DNA from: Panagrolaimus kolymaensis
Taxonomy: Eukaryota > Nematoda > Chromadorea > Rhabditida > Panagrolaimidae
DNA: 64,000 bases
Direction of reading: 5' to 3'
NCBI GenBank assembly: GCA_028622995.1
Contig: JAJQJQ010000103.1
Span: forward strand, 1-64,000
Shown here: piece after piece, positions 22,401 to 37,417 of the stretch
Numbering within the stretch: position 1 is the stretch's first letter
Layout: each line of letters starts with the position of its first letter
Position numbers and translations under genes: made by a program
The notes under the pieces: model-generated
Seen by the model: only the letters and a program-made list of their open reading frames with translations
What the model was told of the DNA's origin: nothing
The model's database searches: none

Positions 22401-25400
22401 TCTGAGGGACATGAAGTTGACGATAATAAATATCAAAATTTTTACTTCTCCTTGGCATGAAAATTGAAGATAGGTTTACCGAATAAATTATGAATGGTTT
22501 AAATAAATAATGTGATTGTGAAAGTTTTAATTATGCTTCTGAGGGACATGAAGATGACGATAATAAATAACTTTAATTTTAATTCTCCTTGGCATGAAAA
22601 TTGAAGATAGGTTTACCGAATAAATTATGAATGGTTTAAATAAAAAATGTGATTGTGAAAGTTTTAATTATGCTTCTGAGGGACATGAAGTTGACGATAA
22701 TAAATATCAAAATTTTTACTTCTCCTTGGCATGAAAATTGAAGATAGGTTAACCGAATAAATTATGAATGGTTTAAATAAATAATGTGATTGTGAAAGTT
22801 TTAATTATGCTTCTGAGGGACATGAAGATGACGATAATAAATAACTTTAATTTTACTTCTCCTTGGCATGAAAATTGAAGATAGGTTTACCGAATAAATT
22901 ATGAATGGTTTAAATAAATAATGTGATTGTGAAAGTTTTAATTATGCTTCTGAGGGACATGAAGATGACGATAATAAATAACTTTAATTTTACTTCTCCT
23001 TGGCATGAAAATTGAAGATAGGTTTACCGAATAAATTATGAATGGTCTAAATAAAAAATGTGATTGTGAAAGTTTTAATTATGCTTCTGAGGGACATGAA
23101 GTTGACGATAATAAATATCAAAATTTTTACTTCTCCTTGGCATGAAAATTGAAGATAGGTTTACCGAATAAATTATGAATGGTTTAAATAAATAATGTGA
23201 TTGTGAAAGTTTTAATTATGCTTCTGAGGGACATGAAGATGACGATAATAAATAACTTTAATTTTACTTCTCCTTGGCATGAAAATTGAAGATAGGTTTA
23301 CCGAATAAATTATGAATGGTTTAAATAAATAATGTGATTGTGAAAGTTTTAATTATGCTTCTGAGGGACATGAAGATGACGATAATAAATAACTTTAATT
23401 TTACTTTTCCTTGGCATGAAAATTGAAGATAGGTTTACCGAATAAATTATAAATGGTTTAAATAAAAAATGTGATTGTGAAAGTTTTAATTATGCTTCTG
23501 AGGGACATGAAGTTGACGATAATAAATATCAAAATTTTTACTTCTCCTTGGCATGAAAATTGAAGATAGGTTAACCGAATAAATTATGAATGGTTTAAAT
23601 AAATAATGTGATTGTGAAAGTTTTAATTATGCTTCTGAGGGACATGAAGATGACGATAATAAATAACTTTAATTTTACTTCTCCTTGGCATGAAAATTGA
23701 AGATAGGTTTACCGAATAAATTATGAATGGTTTAAATAAATAATGTGATTGTGAAAGTTTTAATTATGCTTCTGAGGGACATGAAGTTGACGATAATAAA
23801 ATGGTTTAAATAAATAATGTGATTGTGAAAGTTTTAATTATGCTTCTGAGGGACATGAAGATGACGATAATAAATAACTTTAATTTTACTTCTCCTTGGC
23901 ATGAAAATTGAAGATAGGTTTACCGAATAAATTATGAATGGTTTAAATAAATAATGTGATTGTGAAAGTTTTAATTATGCTTCTGAGGGACATGAAGATG
24001 ACGATAATAAATAACTTTAATTTTACTTCTCCTTGGCATGAAAATTGAAGATAGGTTTACCGAATAAATTATGAATGGTCTAAATAAAAAATGTGATTGT
24101 GAAAGTTTTAATTATGCTTCTTTGTGAGCTTTAAATGTGTTTTTTAAATAACTTTAATTTTACTTCTCCTTGGCATGAAAATTGAAGATAGGTTAACCGA
24201 ATAAATTATGAATGGTTTAAATAAATAATGTGATTGTGAAAGTTTTAATTATGCTTCTGAGGGACATGAAGATGACGATAATAAATAACTTTAATTTTAC
24301 TTCTCCTTGGCATGAAAATTGAAGATAGGTTTACCGAATAAATTATGAATGGTTTAAATAAATAATGTGATTGTGAAAGTTTTAATTATGCTTCTGAGGG
24401 ACATGAAGTTGACGATAATAAAATGGTTTAAATAAATAATGTGATTGTGAAAGTTTTAATTATGCTTCTGAGGGACATGAAGATGACGATAATAAATAAC
24501 TTTAATTTTACTTCTCCTTGGCATGAAAATTGAAGATAGGTTTACCGAATAAATTATGAATGGTCTAAATAAAAAATGTGATTGTGAAAGTTTTAATTAT
24601 GCTTCTTTGTGAGCTTTAAATGTGTTTTTTAAATAACTTTAATTTTACTTCTCCTTGGCATGAAAATTGAAGATAGGTTTACCGAATAAATTATGAATGG
24701 TTTAAATAAATAATGTGATTGTGAAAGTTTTAATTATGCTTCTGAGGGACATGAAGATGACGATAATAAATAACTTTAATTTTACTTCTCCTTGGCATGA
24801 AAATTGAAGATAGGTTTACCGAATAAATTATGAATGGTTTAAATAAATAATGTGATTGTGAAAGTTTTAATTATGCTTCTGAGGGACATGAAGTTGACGA
24901 TAATAAAATGGTTTAAATAAATAATGTGATTGTGAAAGTTTTAATTATGCTTCTGAGGGACATGAAGATGACGATAATAAATAACTTTAATTTTACTTCT
25001 CCTTGGCATGAAAATTGAAGATAGGTTTACCGAATAAATTATGAATGGTTTAAATAAATAATGTGATTGTGAAAGTTTTAATTATGCTTCTGAGGGACAT
25101 GAAGATGACGATAATAAATAACTTTAATTTTACTTCTCCTTGGCATGAAAATTGAAGATAGGTTTACCGAATAAATTATGAATGGTCTAAATAAAAAATG
25201 TGATTGTGAAAGTTTTAATTATGCTTCTTTGTGAGCTTTAAATGTGTTTTTTAAATAACTTTAATTTTACTTCTCCTTGGCATGAAAATTGAAGATAGGT
25301 TTACCGAATAAATTATGAATGGTTTAAATAAATAATGTGATTGTGAAAGTTTTAATTATGCTTCTGAGGGACATGAAGATGACGATAATAAATAACTTTA

Positions 25401-25859
25401 ATTTTACTTCTCCTTGGCATGAAAATTGAAGATAGGTTTACCGAATAAATTATGAATGGTTTAAATAAATAATGTGATTGTGAAAGTTTTAATTATGCTT
25501 CTGAGGGACATGAAGATGACGATAATAAATAACTTTAATTTTACTTCTCCTTGGCATGAAAATTGAAGATAGGTTTACCGAATAAATTATGAATGGTTTA
25601 AATAAATAATGTGATTGTGAAAGTTTTAATTATGCTTCTGAGGGACATGAAGATGACGATAATAAATAACTTTAATTTTACTTCTCCTTGGCATGAAAAT
25701 TGAAGATAGGTTTACCGAATAAATTATGAATGGTCTAAATAAAAAATGTGATTGTGAAAGTTTTAATTATGCTTCTGAGGGACATGAAGTTGACGATAAT
25801 AAATATCAAAATTTTTACTTCTCCTTGGCATGAAAATTGAAGATAGGTTTACCGAATAA

Positions 25860-28308
25860 ATTATGAATGGTTTAAATAAATAATGTGATTGTGAAAGTAT
25901 TAATTATGCTTCTGAGGGACATGAAGATGACGATAATAAATAACTTTAATTTTACTTCTCCTTGGCATGAAAATTGAAGATAGGTTAACCGAATAAATTA
26001 TGAATGGTTTAAATAAATAATGTGATTGTGAAAGTTTTAATTATGCTTCTGAGGGACATGAAGATGACGATAATAAATAACTTTAATTTTACTTCTCCTT
26101 GGCATGAAAATTGAAGATAGGTTTACCGAATAAATTATGAATGGTCTAAATAAAAAATGTGATTGTGAAAGTTTTAATTATGTTTCTGAGGGACATGAAG
26201 TTGACGATAATAAATATCAAAATTTTTACTTCTCCTTGGCATGAAAATTGAAGATAGGTTTACCGAATAAATTATGAATGGTTTAAATAAATAATGTGAT
26301 TGTGAAAGTTTTAATTATGCTTCTGAGGGACATGAAGATGACGATAATAAATAACTTTAATTTTACTTCTCCTTGGCATGAAAATTGAAGATAGGTTTAC
26401 CGAATAAATTATGAATGGTTTAAATAAAAAATGTGATTGTGAAAGTTTTAATTATGCTTCTGAGGGACATGAAGTTGACGATAATAAATAACTTTAATTT
26501 TACTTCTCCTTGGCATGAAAATTGAAGATAGGTTTACCGAATAAATTATGAATGGTTTAAATAAAAAATGTGATTGTGAAAGTTTTAATTATGCTTCTTT
26601 GTGAGCTTTAAATGTGTTTTTTAAATAACTTTAATTTTACTTCTCCTTGGCATGAAAATTGAAGATAGGTTTACCGAATAAATTATGAATGGTTTAAATA
26701 AAAAATGTGATTGTGAAAGTTTTAATTATGCTTCTGAGGGACATGAAGTTGACGATAATAAATATCAAAATTTTTACTTCTCCTTGGCATGAAAATTGAA
26801 GATAGGTTAACCGAATAAATTATGAATGGTTTAAATAAATAATGTGATTGTGAAAGTTTTAATTATGCTTCTGAGGGACATGAAGATGACGATAATAAAT
26901 AACTTTAATTTTACTTTTCCTTGGCATGAAAATTGAAGATAGGTTTACCGAATAAATTATAAATGGTTTAAATAAAAAATGTGATTGTGAAAGTTTTAAT
27001 TATGCTTCTGAGGGACATGAAGTTGACGATAATAAATATCAAAATTTTTACTTCTCCTTGGCATGAAAATTGAAGATAGGTTTACCGAATAAATTATGAA
27101 TGGTTTAAATAAATAATGTGATTGTGAAAGTATTAATTATGCTTCTGAGGGACATGAAGATGACGATAATAAATAACTTTAATTTTACTTCTCCTTGGCA
27201 TGAAAATTGAAGATAGGTTAACCGAATAAATTATGAATGGTTTAAATAAATAATGTGATTGTGAAAGTTTTAATTATGCTTCTGAGGGACATGAAGATGA
27301 CGATAATAAATAACTTTAATTTTACTTCTCCTTGGCATGAAAATTGAAGATAGGTTTACCGAATAAATTATGAATGGTCTAAATAAAAAATGTGATTGTG
27401 AAAGTTTTAATTATGTTTCTGAGGGACATGAAGTTGACGATAATAAATATCAAAATTTTTACTTCTCCTTGGCATGAAAATTGAAGATAGGTTTACCGAA
27501 TAAATTATGAATGGTTTAAATAAATAATGTGATTGTGAAAGTTTTAATTATGCTTCTGAGGGACATGAAGATGACGATAATAAATAACTTTAATTTTACT
27601 TCTCCTTGGCATGAAAATTGAAGATAGGTTTACCGAATAAATTATGAATGGTTTAAATAAAAAATGTGATTGTGAAAGTTTTAATTATGCTTCTGAGGGA
27701 CATGAAGTTGACGATAATAAATAACTTTAATTTTACTTCTCCTTGGCATGAAAATTGAAGATAGGTTTACCGAATAAATTATGAATGGTTTAAATAAAAA
27801 ATGTGATTGTGAAAGTTTTAATTATGCTTCTTTGTGAGCTTTAAATGTGTTTTTTAAATAACTTTAATTTTACTTCTCCTTGGCATGAAAATTGAAGATA
27901 GGTTTACCGAATAAATTATGAATGGTTTAAATAAAAAATGTGATTGTGAAAGTTTTAATTATGCTTCTGAGGGACATGAAGTTGACGATAATAAATATCA
28001 AAATTTTTACTTCTCCTTGGCATGAAAATTGAAGATAGGTTAACCGAATAAATTATGAATGGTTTAAATAAATAATGTGATTGTGAAAGTTTTAATTATG
28101 CTTCTGAGGGACATGAAGATGACGATAATAAATAACTTTAATTTTACTTTTCCTTGGCATGAAAATTGAAGATAGGTTTACCGAATAAATTATAAATGGT
28201 TTAAATAAAAAATGTGATTGTGAAAGTTTTAATTATGCTTCTGAGGGACATGAAGTTGACGATAATAAATATCAAAATTTTTACTTCTCCTTGGCATGAA
28301 AATTGAAG
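25860..28308 (+). repeat. 1233-bp (9-monomer) higher-order repeat, two copies
   Basis: The rare GAAAGTATTAATT variant at 25899 and 27132 is 9 x 137 bp apart, and the following monomers match in order, including the ATGTTTCT monomer, the hybrid linker, the TTGTGAG monomer and the TTTTCC monomer. The match ends near 27075/28308, where GGTTTACC in the first copy faces GGTTAACC in the second. A third GAAAGTATT copy at 22115 (26 x 137 + 3 x 74 upstream) shows an older relative. Confidence 0.7.
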
Positions 28309-31300
28309 ATAGGTTAACCGAATAAATTATGAATGGTTTAAATAAATAATGTGATTGTGAAAGTTTTAATTATGCTTCTGAGGGACATGAAGATGACGAT
28401 AATAAATAACTTTAATTTTACTTCTCCTTGGCATGAAAATTGAAGATAGGTTTACCGAATAAATTATGAATGGTTTAAATAAAAAATGTGATTGTGAAAG
28501 TTTTAATTATGCTTCTGAGGGACATGAAGTTGACGATAATAAATATCAAAATTTTTACTTCTCCTTGGCATGAAAATTGAAGATAGGTTAACCGAATAAA
28601 TTATGAATGGTTTAAATAAATAATGTGATTGTGAAAGTTTTAATTATGCTTCTGAGGGACATGAAGATGACGATAATAAATAACTTTAATTTTACTTCTC
28701 CTTGGCATGAAAATTGAAGATAGGTTTACCGAATAAATTATGAATGGTTTAAATAAATAATGTGATTGTGAAAGTTTTAATTATGCTTCTGAGGGACATG
28801 AAGATGACGATAATAAATAACTTTAATTTTACTTCTCCTTGGCATGAAAATTGAAGATAGGTTTACCGAATAAATTATGAATGGTTTAAATAAATAATGT
28901 GATTGTGAAAGTTTTAATTATGCTTCTGAGGGACATGAAGATGACGATAATAAATAACTTTAATTTTACTTCTCCTTGGCATGAAAATTGAAGATAGGTT
29001 TACCGAATAAATTATGAATGGTCTAAATAAAAAATGTGATTGTGAAAGTTTTAATTATGCTTCTTTGTGAGCTTTAAATGTGTTTTTTAAATAACTTTAA
29101 TTTTACTTCTCCTTGGCATGAAAATTGAAGATAGGTTAACCGAATAAATTATGAATGGTTTAAATAAATAATGTGATTGTGAAAGTTTTAATTATGCTTC
29201 TGAGGGACATGAAGATGACGATAATAAATAACTTTAATTTTACTTTTCCTTGGCATGAAAATTGAAGATAGGTTTACCGAATAAATTATAAATGGTTTAA
29301 ATAAAAAATGTGATTGTGAAAGTTTTAATTATGCTTCTGAGGGACATGAAGTTGACGATAATAAATATCAAAATTTTTACTTCTCCTTGGCATGAAAATT
29401 GAAGATAGGTTAACCGAATAAATTATGAATGGTTTAAATAAATAATGTGATTGTGAAAGTTTTAATTATGCTTCTGAGGGACATGAAGATGACGATAATA
29501 AATAACTTTAATTTTACTTCTCCTTGGCATGAAAATTGAAGATAGGTTTACCGAATAAATTATGAATGGTTTAAATAAATAATGTGATTGTGAAAGTTTT
29601 AATTATGCTTCTGAGGGACATGAAGTTGACGATAATAAAATGGTTTAAATAAATAATGTGATTGTGAAAGTTTTAATTATGCTTCTGAGGGACATGAAGA
29701 TGACGATAATAAATAACTTTAATTTTACTTCTCCTTGGCATGAAAATTGAAGATAGGTTTACCGAATAAATTATGAATGGTTTAAATAAATAATGTGATT
29801 GTGAAAGTTTTAATTATGCTTCTGAGGGACATGAAGATGACGATAATAAATAACTTTAATTTTACTTCTCCTTGGCATGAAAATTGAAGATAGGTTTACC
29901 GAATAAATTATGAATGGTCTAAATAAAAAATGTGATTGTGAAAGTTTTAATTATGCTTCTTTGTGAGCTTTAAATGTGTTTTTTAAATAACTTTAATTTT
30001 ACTTCTCCTTGGCATGAAAATTGAAGATAGGTTTACCGAATAAATTATGAATGGTTTAAATAAATAATGTGATTGTGAAAGTTTTAATTATGCTTCTGAG
30101 GGACATGAAGATGACGATAATAAATAACTTTAATTTTACTTCTCCTTGGCATGAAAATTGAAGATAGGTTTACCGAATAAATTATGAATGGTTTAAATAA
30201 ATAATGTGATTGTGAAAGTTTTAATTATGCTTCTGAGGGACATGAAGTTGACGATAATAAAATGGTTTAAATAAATAATGTGATTGTGAAAGTTTTAATT
30301 ATGCTTCTGAGGGACATGAAGATGACGATAATAAATAACTTTAATTTTACTTCTCCTTGGCATGAAAATTGAAGATAGGTTTACCGAATAAATTATGAAT
30401 GGTCTAAATAAAAAATGTGATTGTGAAAGTTTTAATTATGCTTCTTTGTGAGCTTTAAATGTGTTTTTTAAATAACTTTAATTTTACTTCTCCTTGGCAT
30501 GAAAATTGAAGATAGGTTTACCGAATAAATTATGAATGGTTTAAATAAATAATGTGATTGTGAAAGTTTTAATTACGCTTCTGAGGGACATGAAGATGAC
30601 GATAATAAATAACTTTAATTTTACTTCTCCTTGGCATGAAAATTGAAGATAGGTTTACCGAATAAATTATGAATGGTTTAAATAAAAAATGTGATTGTGA
30701 AAGTTTTAATTATGCTTCTGAGGGACATGAAGTTGACGATAATAAATATCAAAATTTTTACTTCTCCTTGGCATGAAAATTGAAGATAGGTTAACCGAAT
30801 AAATTATGAATGGTTTAAATAAATAATGTGATTGTGAAAGTTTTAATTATGCTTCTGAGGGACATGAAGATGACGATAATAAATAACTTTAATTTTACTT
30901 CTCCTTGGCATGAAAATTGAAGATAGGTTTACCGAATAAATTATGAATGGTTTAAATAAAAAATGTGATTGTGAAAGTTTTAATTATGCTTCTGAGGGAC
31001 ATGAAGTTGACGATAATAAATATCAAAATTTTTACTTCTCCTTGGCATGAAAATTGAAGATAGGTTAACCGAATAAATTATGAATGGTTTAAATAAATAA
31101 TGTGATTGTGAAAGTTTTAATTATGCTTCTGAGGGACATGAAGATGACGATAATAAATAACTTTAATTTTACTTCTCCTTGGCATGAAAATTGAAGATAG
31201 GTTTACCGAATAAATTATGAATGGTTTAAATAAAAAATGTGATTGTGAAAGTTTTAATTATGCTTCTGAGGGACATGAAGATGACGATAATAAATAACTT

Positions 31301-32737
31301 TAATTTTACTTCTCCTTGGCATGAAAATTGAAGATAGGTTTACCGAATAAATTATGAATGGTTTAAATAAATAATGTGATTGTGAAAGTTTTAATTATGC
31401 TTCTGAGGGACATGAAGATGACGATAATAAATAACTTTAATTTTACTTCTCCTTGGCATGAAAATTGAAGATAGGTTTACCGAATAAATTATGAATGGTC
31501 TAAATAAAAAATGTGATTGTGAAAGTTTTAATTATGCTTCTTTGTGAGCTTTAAATGTGTTTTTTAAATAACTTTAATTTTACTTCTCCTTGGCATGAAA
31601 ATTGAAGATAGGTTAACCGAATAAATTATGAATGGTTTAAATAAATAATGTGATTGTGAAAGTTTTAATTATGCTTCTGAGGGACATGAAGATGACGATA
31701 ATAAATAACTTTAATTTTACTTTTCCTTGGCATGAAAATTGAAGATAGGTTTACCGAATAAATTATAAATGGTTTAAATAAAAAATGTGATTGTGAAAGT
31801 TTTAATTATGCTTCTGAGGGACATGAAGTTGACGATAATAAATATCAAAATTTTTACTTCTCCTTGGCATGAAAATTGAAGATAGGTTAACCGAATAAAT
31901 TATGAATGGTTTAAATAAATAATGTGATTGTGAAAGTTTTAATTATGCTTCTGAGGGACATGAAGATGACGATAATAAATAACTTTAATTTTACTTCTCC
32001 TTGGCATGAAAATTGAAGATAGGTTTACCGAATAAATTATGAATGGTTTAAATAAATAATGTGATTGTGAAAGTTTTAATTATGCTTCTGAGGGACATGA
32101 AGTTGACGATAATAAAATGGTTTAAATAAATAATGTGATTGTGAAAGTTTTAATTATGCTTCTGAGGGACATGAAGATGACGATAATAAATAACTTTAAT
32201 TTTACTTCTCCTTGGCATGAAAATTGAAGATAGGTTTACCGAATAAATTATGAATGGTTTAAATAAATAATGTGATTGTGAAAGTTTTAATTATGCTTCT
32301 GAGGGACATGAAGATGACGATAATAAATAACTTTAATTTTACTTCTCCTTGGCATGAAAATTGAAGATTGGTTTACCGAATAAATTATGAATGGTCTAAA
32401 TAAAAAATGTGATTGTGAAAGTTTTAATTATGCTTCTTTGTGAGCTTTAAATGTGTTTTTTAAATAACTTTAATTTTACTTCTCCTTGGCATGAAAATTG
32501 AAGATAGGTTTACCGAATAAATTATGAATGGTTTAAATAAATAATGTGATTGTGAAAGTTTTAATTATGCTTCTGAGGGACATGAAGATGACGATAATAA
32601 ATAACTTTAATTTTACTTCTCCTTGGCATGAAAATTGAAGATAGGTTTACCGAATAAATTATGAATGGTTTAAATAAATAATGTGATTGTGAAAGTTTTA
32701 ATTATGCTTCTGAGGGACATGAAGTTGACGATAATAA
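28058..32737 (+). repeat. 4680-bp higher-order repeat, copy 1
   Basis: Line-by-line comparison with the sequence 4680 bp downstream shows identity over 28058-32829, with one substitution seen (C at 30576 against T at 35256). The unit length equals 32 x 137 + 4 x 74, so it carries four short units. A private GAAGATTGG variant (near 32368) is copied at 37048. Confidence 0.9.
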
Positions 32738-35700
32738 AATGGTTTAAATAAATAATGTGATTGTGAAAGTTTTAATTATGCTTCTGAGGGACATGAAGAT
32801 GACGATAATAAATAACTTTAATTTTACTTTTCCTTGGCATGAAAATTGAAGATAGGTTTACCGAATAAATTATAAATGGTTTAAATAAAAAATGTGATTG
32901 TGAAAGTTTTAATTATGCTTCTGAGGGACATGAAGTTGACGATAATAAATATCAAAATTTTTACTTCTCCTTGGCATGAAAATTGAAGATAGGTTAACCG
33001 AATAAATTATGAATGGTTTAAATAAATAATGTGATTGTGAAAGTTTTAATTATGCTTCTGAGGGACATGAAGATGACGATAATAAATAACTTTAATTTTA
33101 CTTCTCCTTGGCATGAAAATTGAAGATAGGTTTACCGAATAAATTATGAATGGTTTAAATAAAAAATGTGATTGTGAAAGTTTTAATTATGCTTCTGAGG
33201 GACATGAAGTTGACGATAATAAATATCAAAATTTTTACTTCTCCTTGGCATGAAAATTGAAGATAGGTTAACCGAATAAATTATGAATGGTTTAAATAAA
33301 TAATGTGATTGTGAAAGTTTTAATTATGCTTCTGAGGGACATGAAGATGACGATAATAAATAACTTTAATTTTACTTCTCCTTGGCATGAAAATTGAAGA
33401 TAGGTTTACCGAATAAATTATGAATGGTTTAAATAAATAATGTGATTGTGAAAGTTTTAATTATGCTTCTGAGGGACATGAAGATGACGATAATAAATAA
33501 CTTTAATTTTACTTCTCCTTGGCATGAAAATTGAAGATAGGTTTACCGAATAAATTATGAATGGTTTAAATAAATAATGTGATTGTGAAAGTTTTAATTA
33601 TGCTTCTGAGGGACATGAAGATGACGATAATAAATAACTTTAATTTTACTTCTCCTTGGCATGAAAATTGAAGATAGGTTTACCGAATAAATTATGAATG
33701 GTCTAAATAAAAAATGTGATTGTGAAAGTTTTAATTATGCTTCTTTGTGAGCTTTAAATGTGTTTTTTAAATAACTTTAATTTTACTTCTCCTTGGCATG
33801 AAAATTGAAGATAGGTTAACCGAATAAATTATGAATGGTTTAAATAAATAATGTGATTGTGAAAGTTTTAATTATGCTTCTGAGGGACATGAAGATGACG
33901 ATAATAAATAACTTTAATTTTACTTTTCCTTGGCATGAAAATTGAAGATAGGTTTACCGAATAAATTATAAATGGTTTAAATAAAAAATGTGATTGTGAA
34001 AGTTTTAATTATGCTTCTGAGGGACATGAAGTTGACGATAATAAATATCAAAATTTTTACTTCTCCTTGGCATGAAAATTGAAGATAGGTTAACCGAATA
34101 AATTATGAATGGTTTAAATAAATAATGTGATTGTGAAAGTTTTAATTATGCTTCTGAGGGACATGAAGATGACGATAATAAATAACTTTAATTTTACTTC
34201 TCCTTGGCATGAAAATTGAAGATAGGTTTACCGAATAAATTATGAATGGTTTAAATAAATAATGTGATTGTGAAAGTTTTAATTATGCTTCTGAGGGACA
34301 TGAAGTTGACGATAATAAAATGGTTTAAATAAATAATGTGATTGTGAAAGTTTTAATTATGCTTCTGAGGGACATGAAGATGACGATAATAAATAACTTT
34401 AATTTTACTTCTCCTTGGCATGAAAATTGAAGATAGGTTTACCGAATAAATTATGAATGGTTTAAATAAATAATGTGATTGTGAAAGTTTTAATTATGCT
34501 TCTGAGGGACATGAAGATGACGATAATAAATAACTTTAATTTTACTTCTCCTTGGCATGAAAATTGAAGATAGGTTTACCGAATAAATTATGAATGGTCT
34601 AAATAAAAAATGTGATTGTGAAAGTTTTAATTATGCTTCTTTGTGAGCTTTAAATGTGTTTTTTAAATAACTTTAATTTTACTTCTCCTTGGCATGAAAA
34701 TTGAAGATAGGTTTACCGAATAAATTATGAATGGTTTAAATAAATAATGTGATTGTGAAAGTTTTAATTATGCTTCTGAGGGACATGAAGATGACGATAA
34801 TAAATAACTTTAATTTTACTTCTCCTTGGCATGAAAATTGAAGATAGGTTTACCGAATAAATTATGAATGGTTTAAATAAATAATGTGATTGTGAAAGTT
34901 TTAATTATGCTTCTGAGGGACATGAAGTTGACGATAATAAAATGGTTTAAATAAATAATGTGATTGTGAAAGTTTTAATTATGCTTCTGAGGGACATGAA
35001 GATGACGATAATAAATAACTTTAATTTTACTTCTCCTTGGCATGAAAATTGAAGATAGGTTTACCGAATAAATTATGAATGGTCTAAATAAAAAATGTGA
35101 TTGTGAAAGTTTTAATTATGCTTCTTTGTGAGCTTTAAATGTGTTTTTTAAATAACTTTAATTTTACTTCTCCTTGGCATGAAAATTGAAGATAGGTTTA
35201 CCGAATAAATTATGAATGGTTTAAATAAATAATGTGATTGTGAAAGTTTTAATTATGCTTCTGAGGGACATGAAGATGACGATAATAAATAACTTTAATT
35301 TTACTTCTCCTTGGCATGAAAATTGAAGATAGGTTTACCGAATAAATTATGAATGGTTTAAATAAAAAATGTGATTGTGAAAGTTTTAATTATGCTTCTG
35401 AGGGACATGAAGTTGACGATAATAAATATCAAAATTTTTACTTCTCCTTGGCATGAAAATTGAAGATAGGTTAACCGAATAAATTATGAATGGTTTAAAT
35501 AAATAATGTGATTGTGAAAGTTTTAATTATGCTTCTGAGGGACATGAAGATGACGATAATAAATAACTTTAATTTTACTTCTCCTTGGCATGAAAATTGA
35601 AGATAGGTTTACCGAATAAATTATGAATGGTTTAAATAAAAAATGTGATTGTGAAAGTTTTAATTATGCTTCTGAGGGACATGAAGTTGACGATAATAAA

Positions 35701-37417
35701 TATCAAAATTTTTACTTCTCCTTGGCATGAAAATTGAAGATAGGTTAACCGAATAAATTATGAATGGTTTAAATAAATAATGTGATTGTGAAAGTTTTAA
35801 TTATGCTTCTGAGGGACATGAAGATGACGATAATAAATAACTTTAATTTTACTTCTCCTTGGCATGAAAATTGAAGATAGGTTTACCGAATAAATTATGA
35901 ATGGTTTAAATAAAAAATGTGATTGTGAAAGTTTTAATTATGCTTCTGAGGGACATGAAGATGACGATAATAAATAACTTTAATTTTACTTCTCCTTGGC
36001 ATGAAAATTGAAGATAGGTTTACCGAATAAATTATGAATGGTTTAAATAAATAATGTGATTGTGAAAGTTTTAATTATGCTTCTGAGGGACATGAAGATG
36101 ACGATAATAAATAACTTTAATTTTACTTCTCCTTGGCATGAAAATTGAAGATAGGTTTACCGAATAAATTATGAATGGTCTAAATAAAAAATGTGATTGT
36201 GAAAGTTTTAATTATGCTTCTTTGTGAGCTTTAAATGTGTTTTTTAAATAACTTTAATTTTACTTCTCCTTGGCATGAAAATTGAAGATAGGTTAACCGA
36301 ATAAATTATGAATGGTTTAAATAAATAATGTGATTGTGAAAGTTTTAATTATGCTTCTGAGGGACATGAAGATGACGATAATAAATAACTTTAATTTTAC
36401 TTTTCCTTGGCATGAAAATTGAAGATAGGTTTACCGAATAAATTATAAATGGTTTAAATAAAAAATGTGATTGTGAAAGTTTTAATTATGCTTCTGAGGG
36501 ACATGAAGTTGACGATAATAAATATCAAAATTTTTACTTCTCCTTGGCATGAAAATTGAAGATAGGTTAACCGAATAAATTATGAATGGTTTAAATAAAT
36601 AATGTGATTGTGAAAGTTTTAATTATGCTTCTGAGGGACATGAAGATGACGATAATAAATAACTTTAATTTTACTTCTCCTTGGCATGAAAATTGAAGAT
36701 AGGTTTACCGAATAAATTATGAATGGTTTAAATAAATAATGTGATTGTGAAAGTTTTAATTATGCTTCTGAGGGACATGAAGTTGACGATAATAAAATGG
36801 TTTAAATAAATAATGTGATTGTGAAAGTTTTAATTATGCTTCTGAGGGACATGAAGATGACGATAATAAATAACTTTAATTTTACTTCTCCTTGGCATGA
36901 AAATTGAAGATAGGTTTACCGAATAAATTATGAATGGTTTAAATAAATAATGTGATTGTGAAAGTTTTAATTATGCTTCTGAGGGACATGAAGATGACGA
37001 TAATAAATAACTTTAATTTTACTTCTCCTTGGCATGAAAATTGAAGATTGGTTTACCGAATAAATTATGAATGGTCTAAATAAAAAATGTGATTGTGAAA
37101 GTTTTAATTATGCTTCTTTGTGAGCTTTAAATGTGTTTTTTAAATAACTTTAATTTTACTTCTCCTTGGCATGAAAATTGAAGATAGGTTTACCGAATAA
37201 ATTATGAATGGTTTAAATAAATAATGTGATTGTGAAAGTTTTAATTATGCTTCTGAGGGACATGAAGATGACGATAATAAATAACTTTAATTTTACTTCT
37301 CCTTGGCATGAAAATTGAAGATAGGTTTACCGAATAAATTATGAATGGTTTAAATAAATAATGTGATTGTGAAAGTTTTAATTATGCTTCTGAGGGACAT
37401 GAAGTTGACGATAATAA
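32738..37417 (+). repeat. 4680-bp higher-order repeat, copy 2
   Basis: The tandem copy directly follows copy 1, and identity continues 92 bp further, to 37509, where TTTTCC becomes TTCTCC. The left breakpoint lies at the ATGGTTTAAAT junction of a short unit (32738), which suggests unequal exchange between a short unit and a full monomer within the shared ATGGTTTAAATAA sequence. Confidence 0.9.
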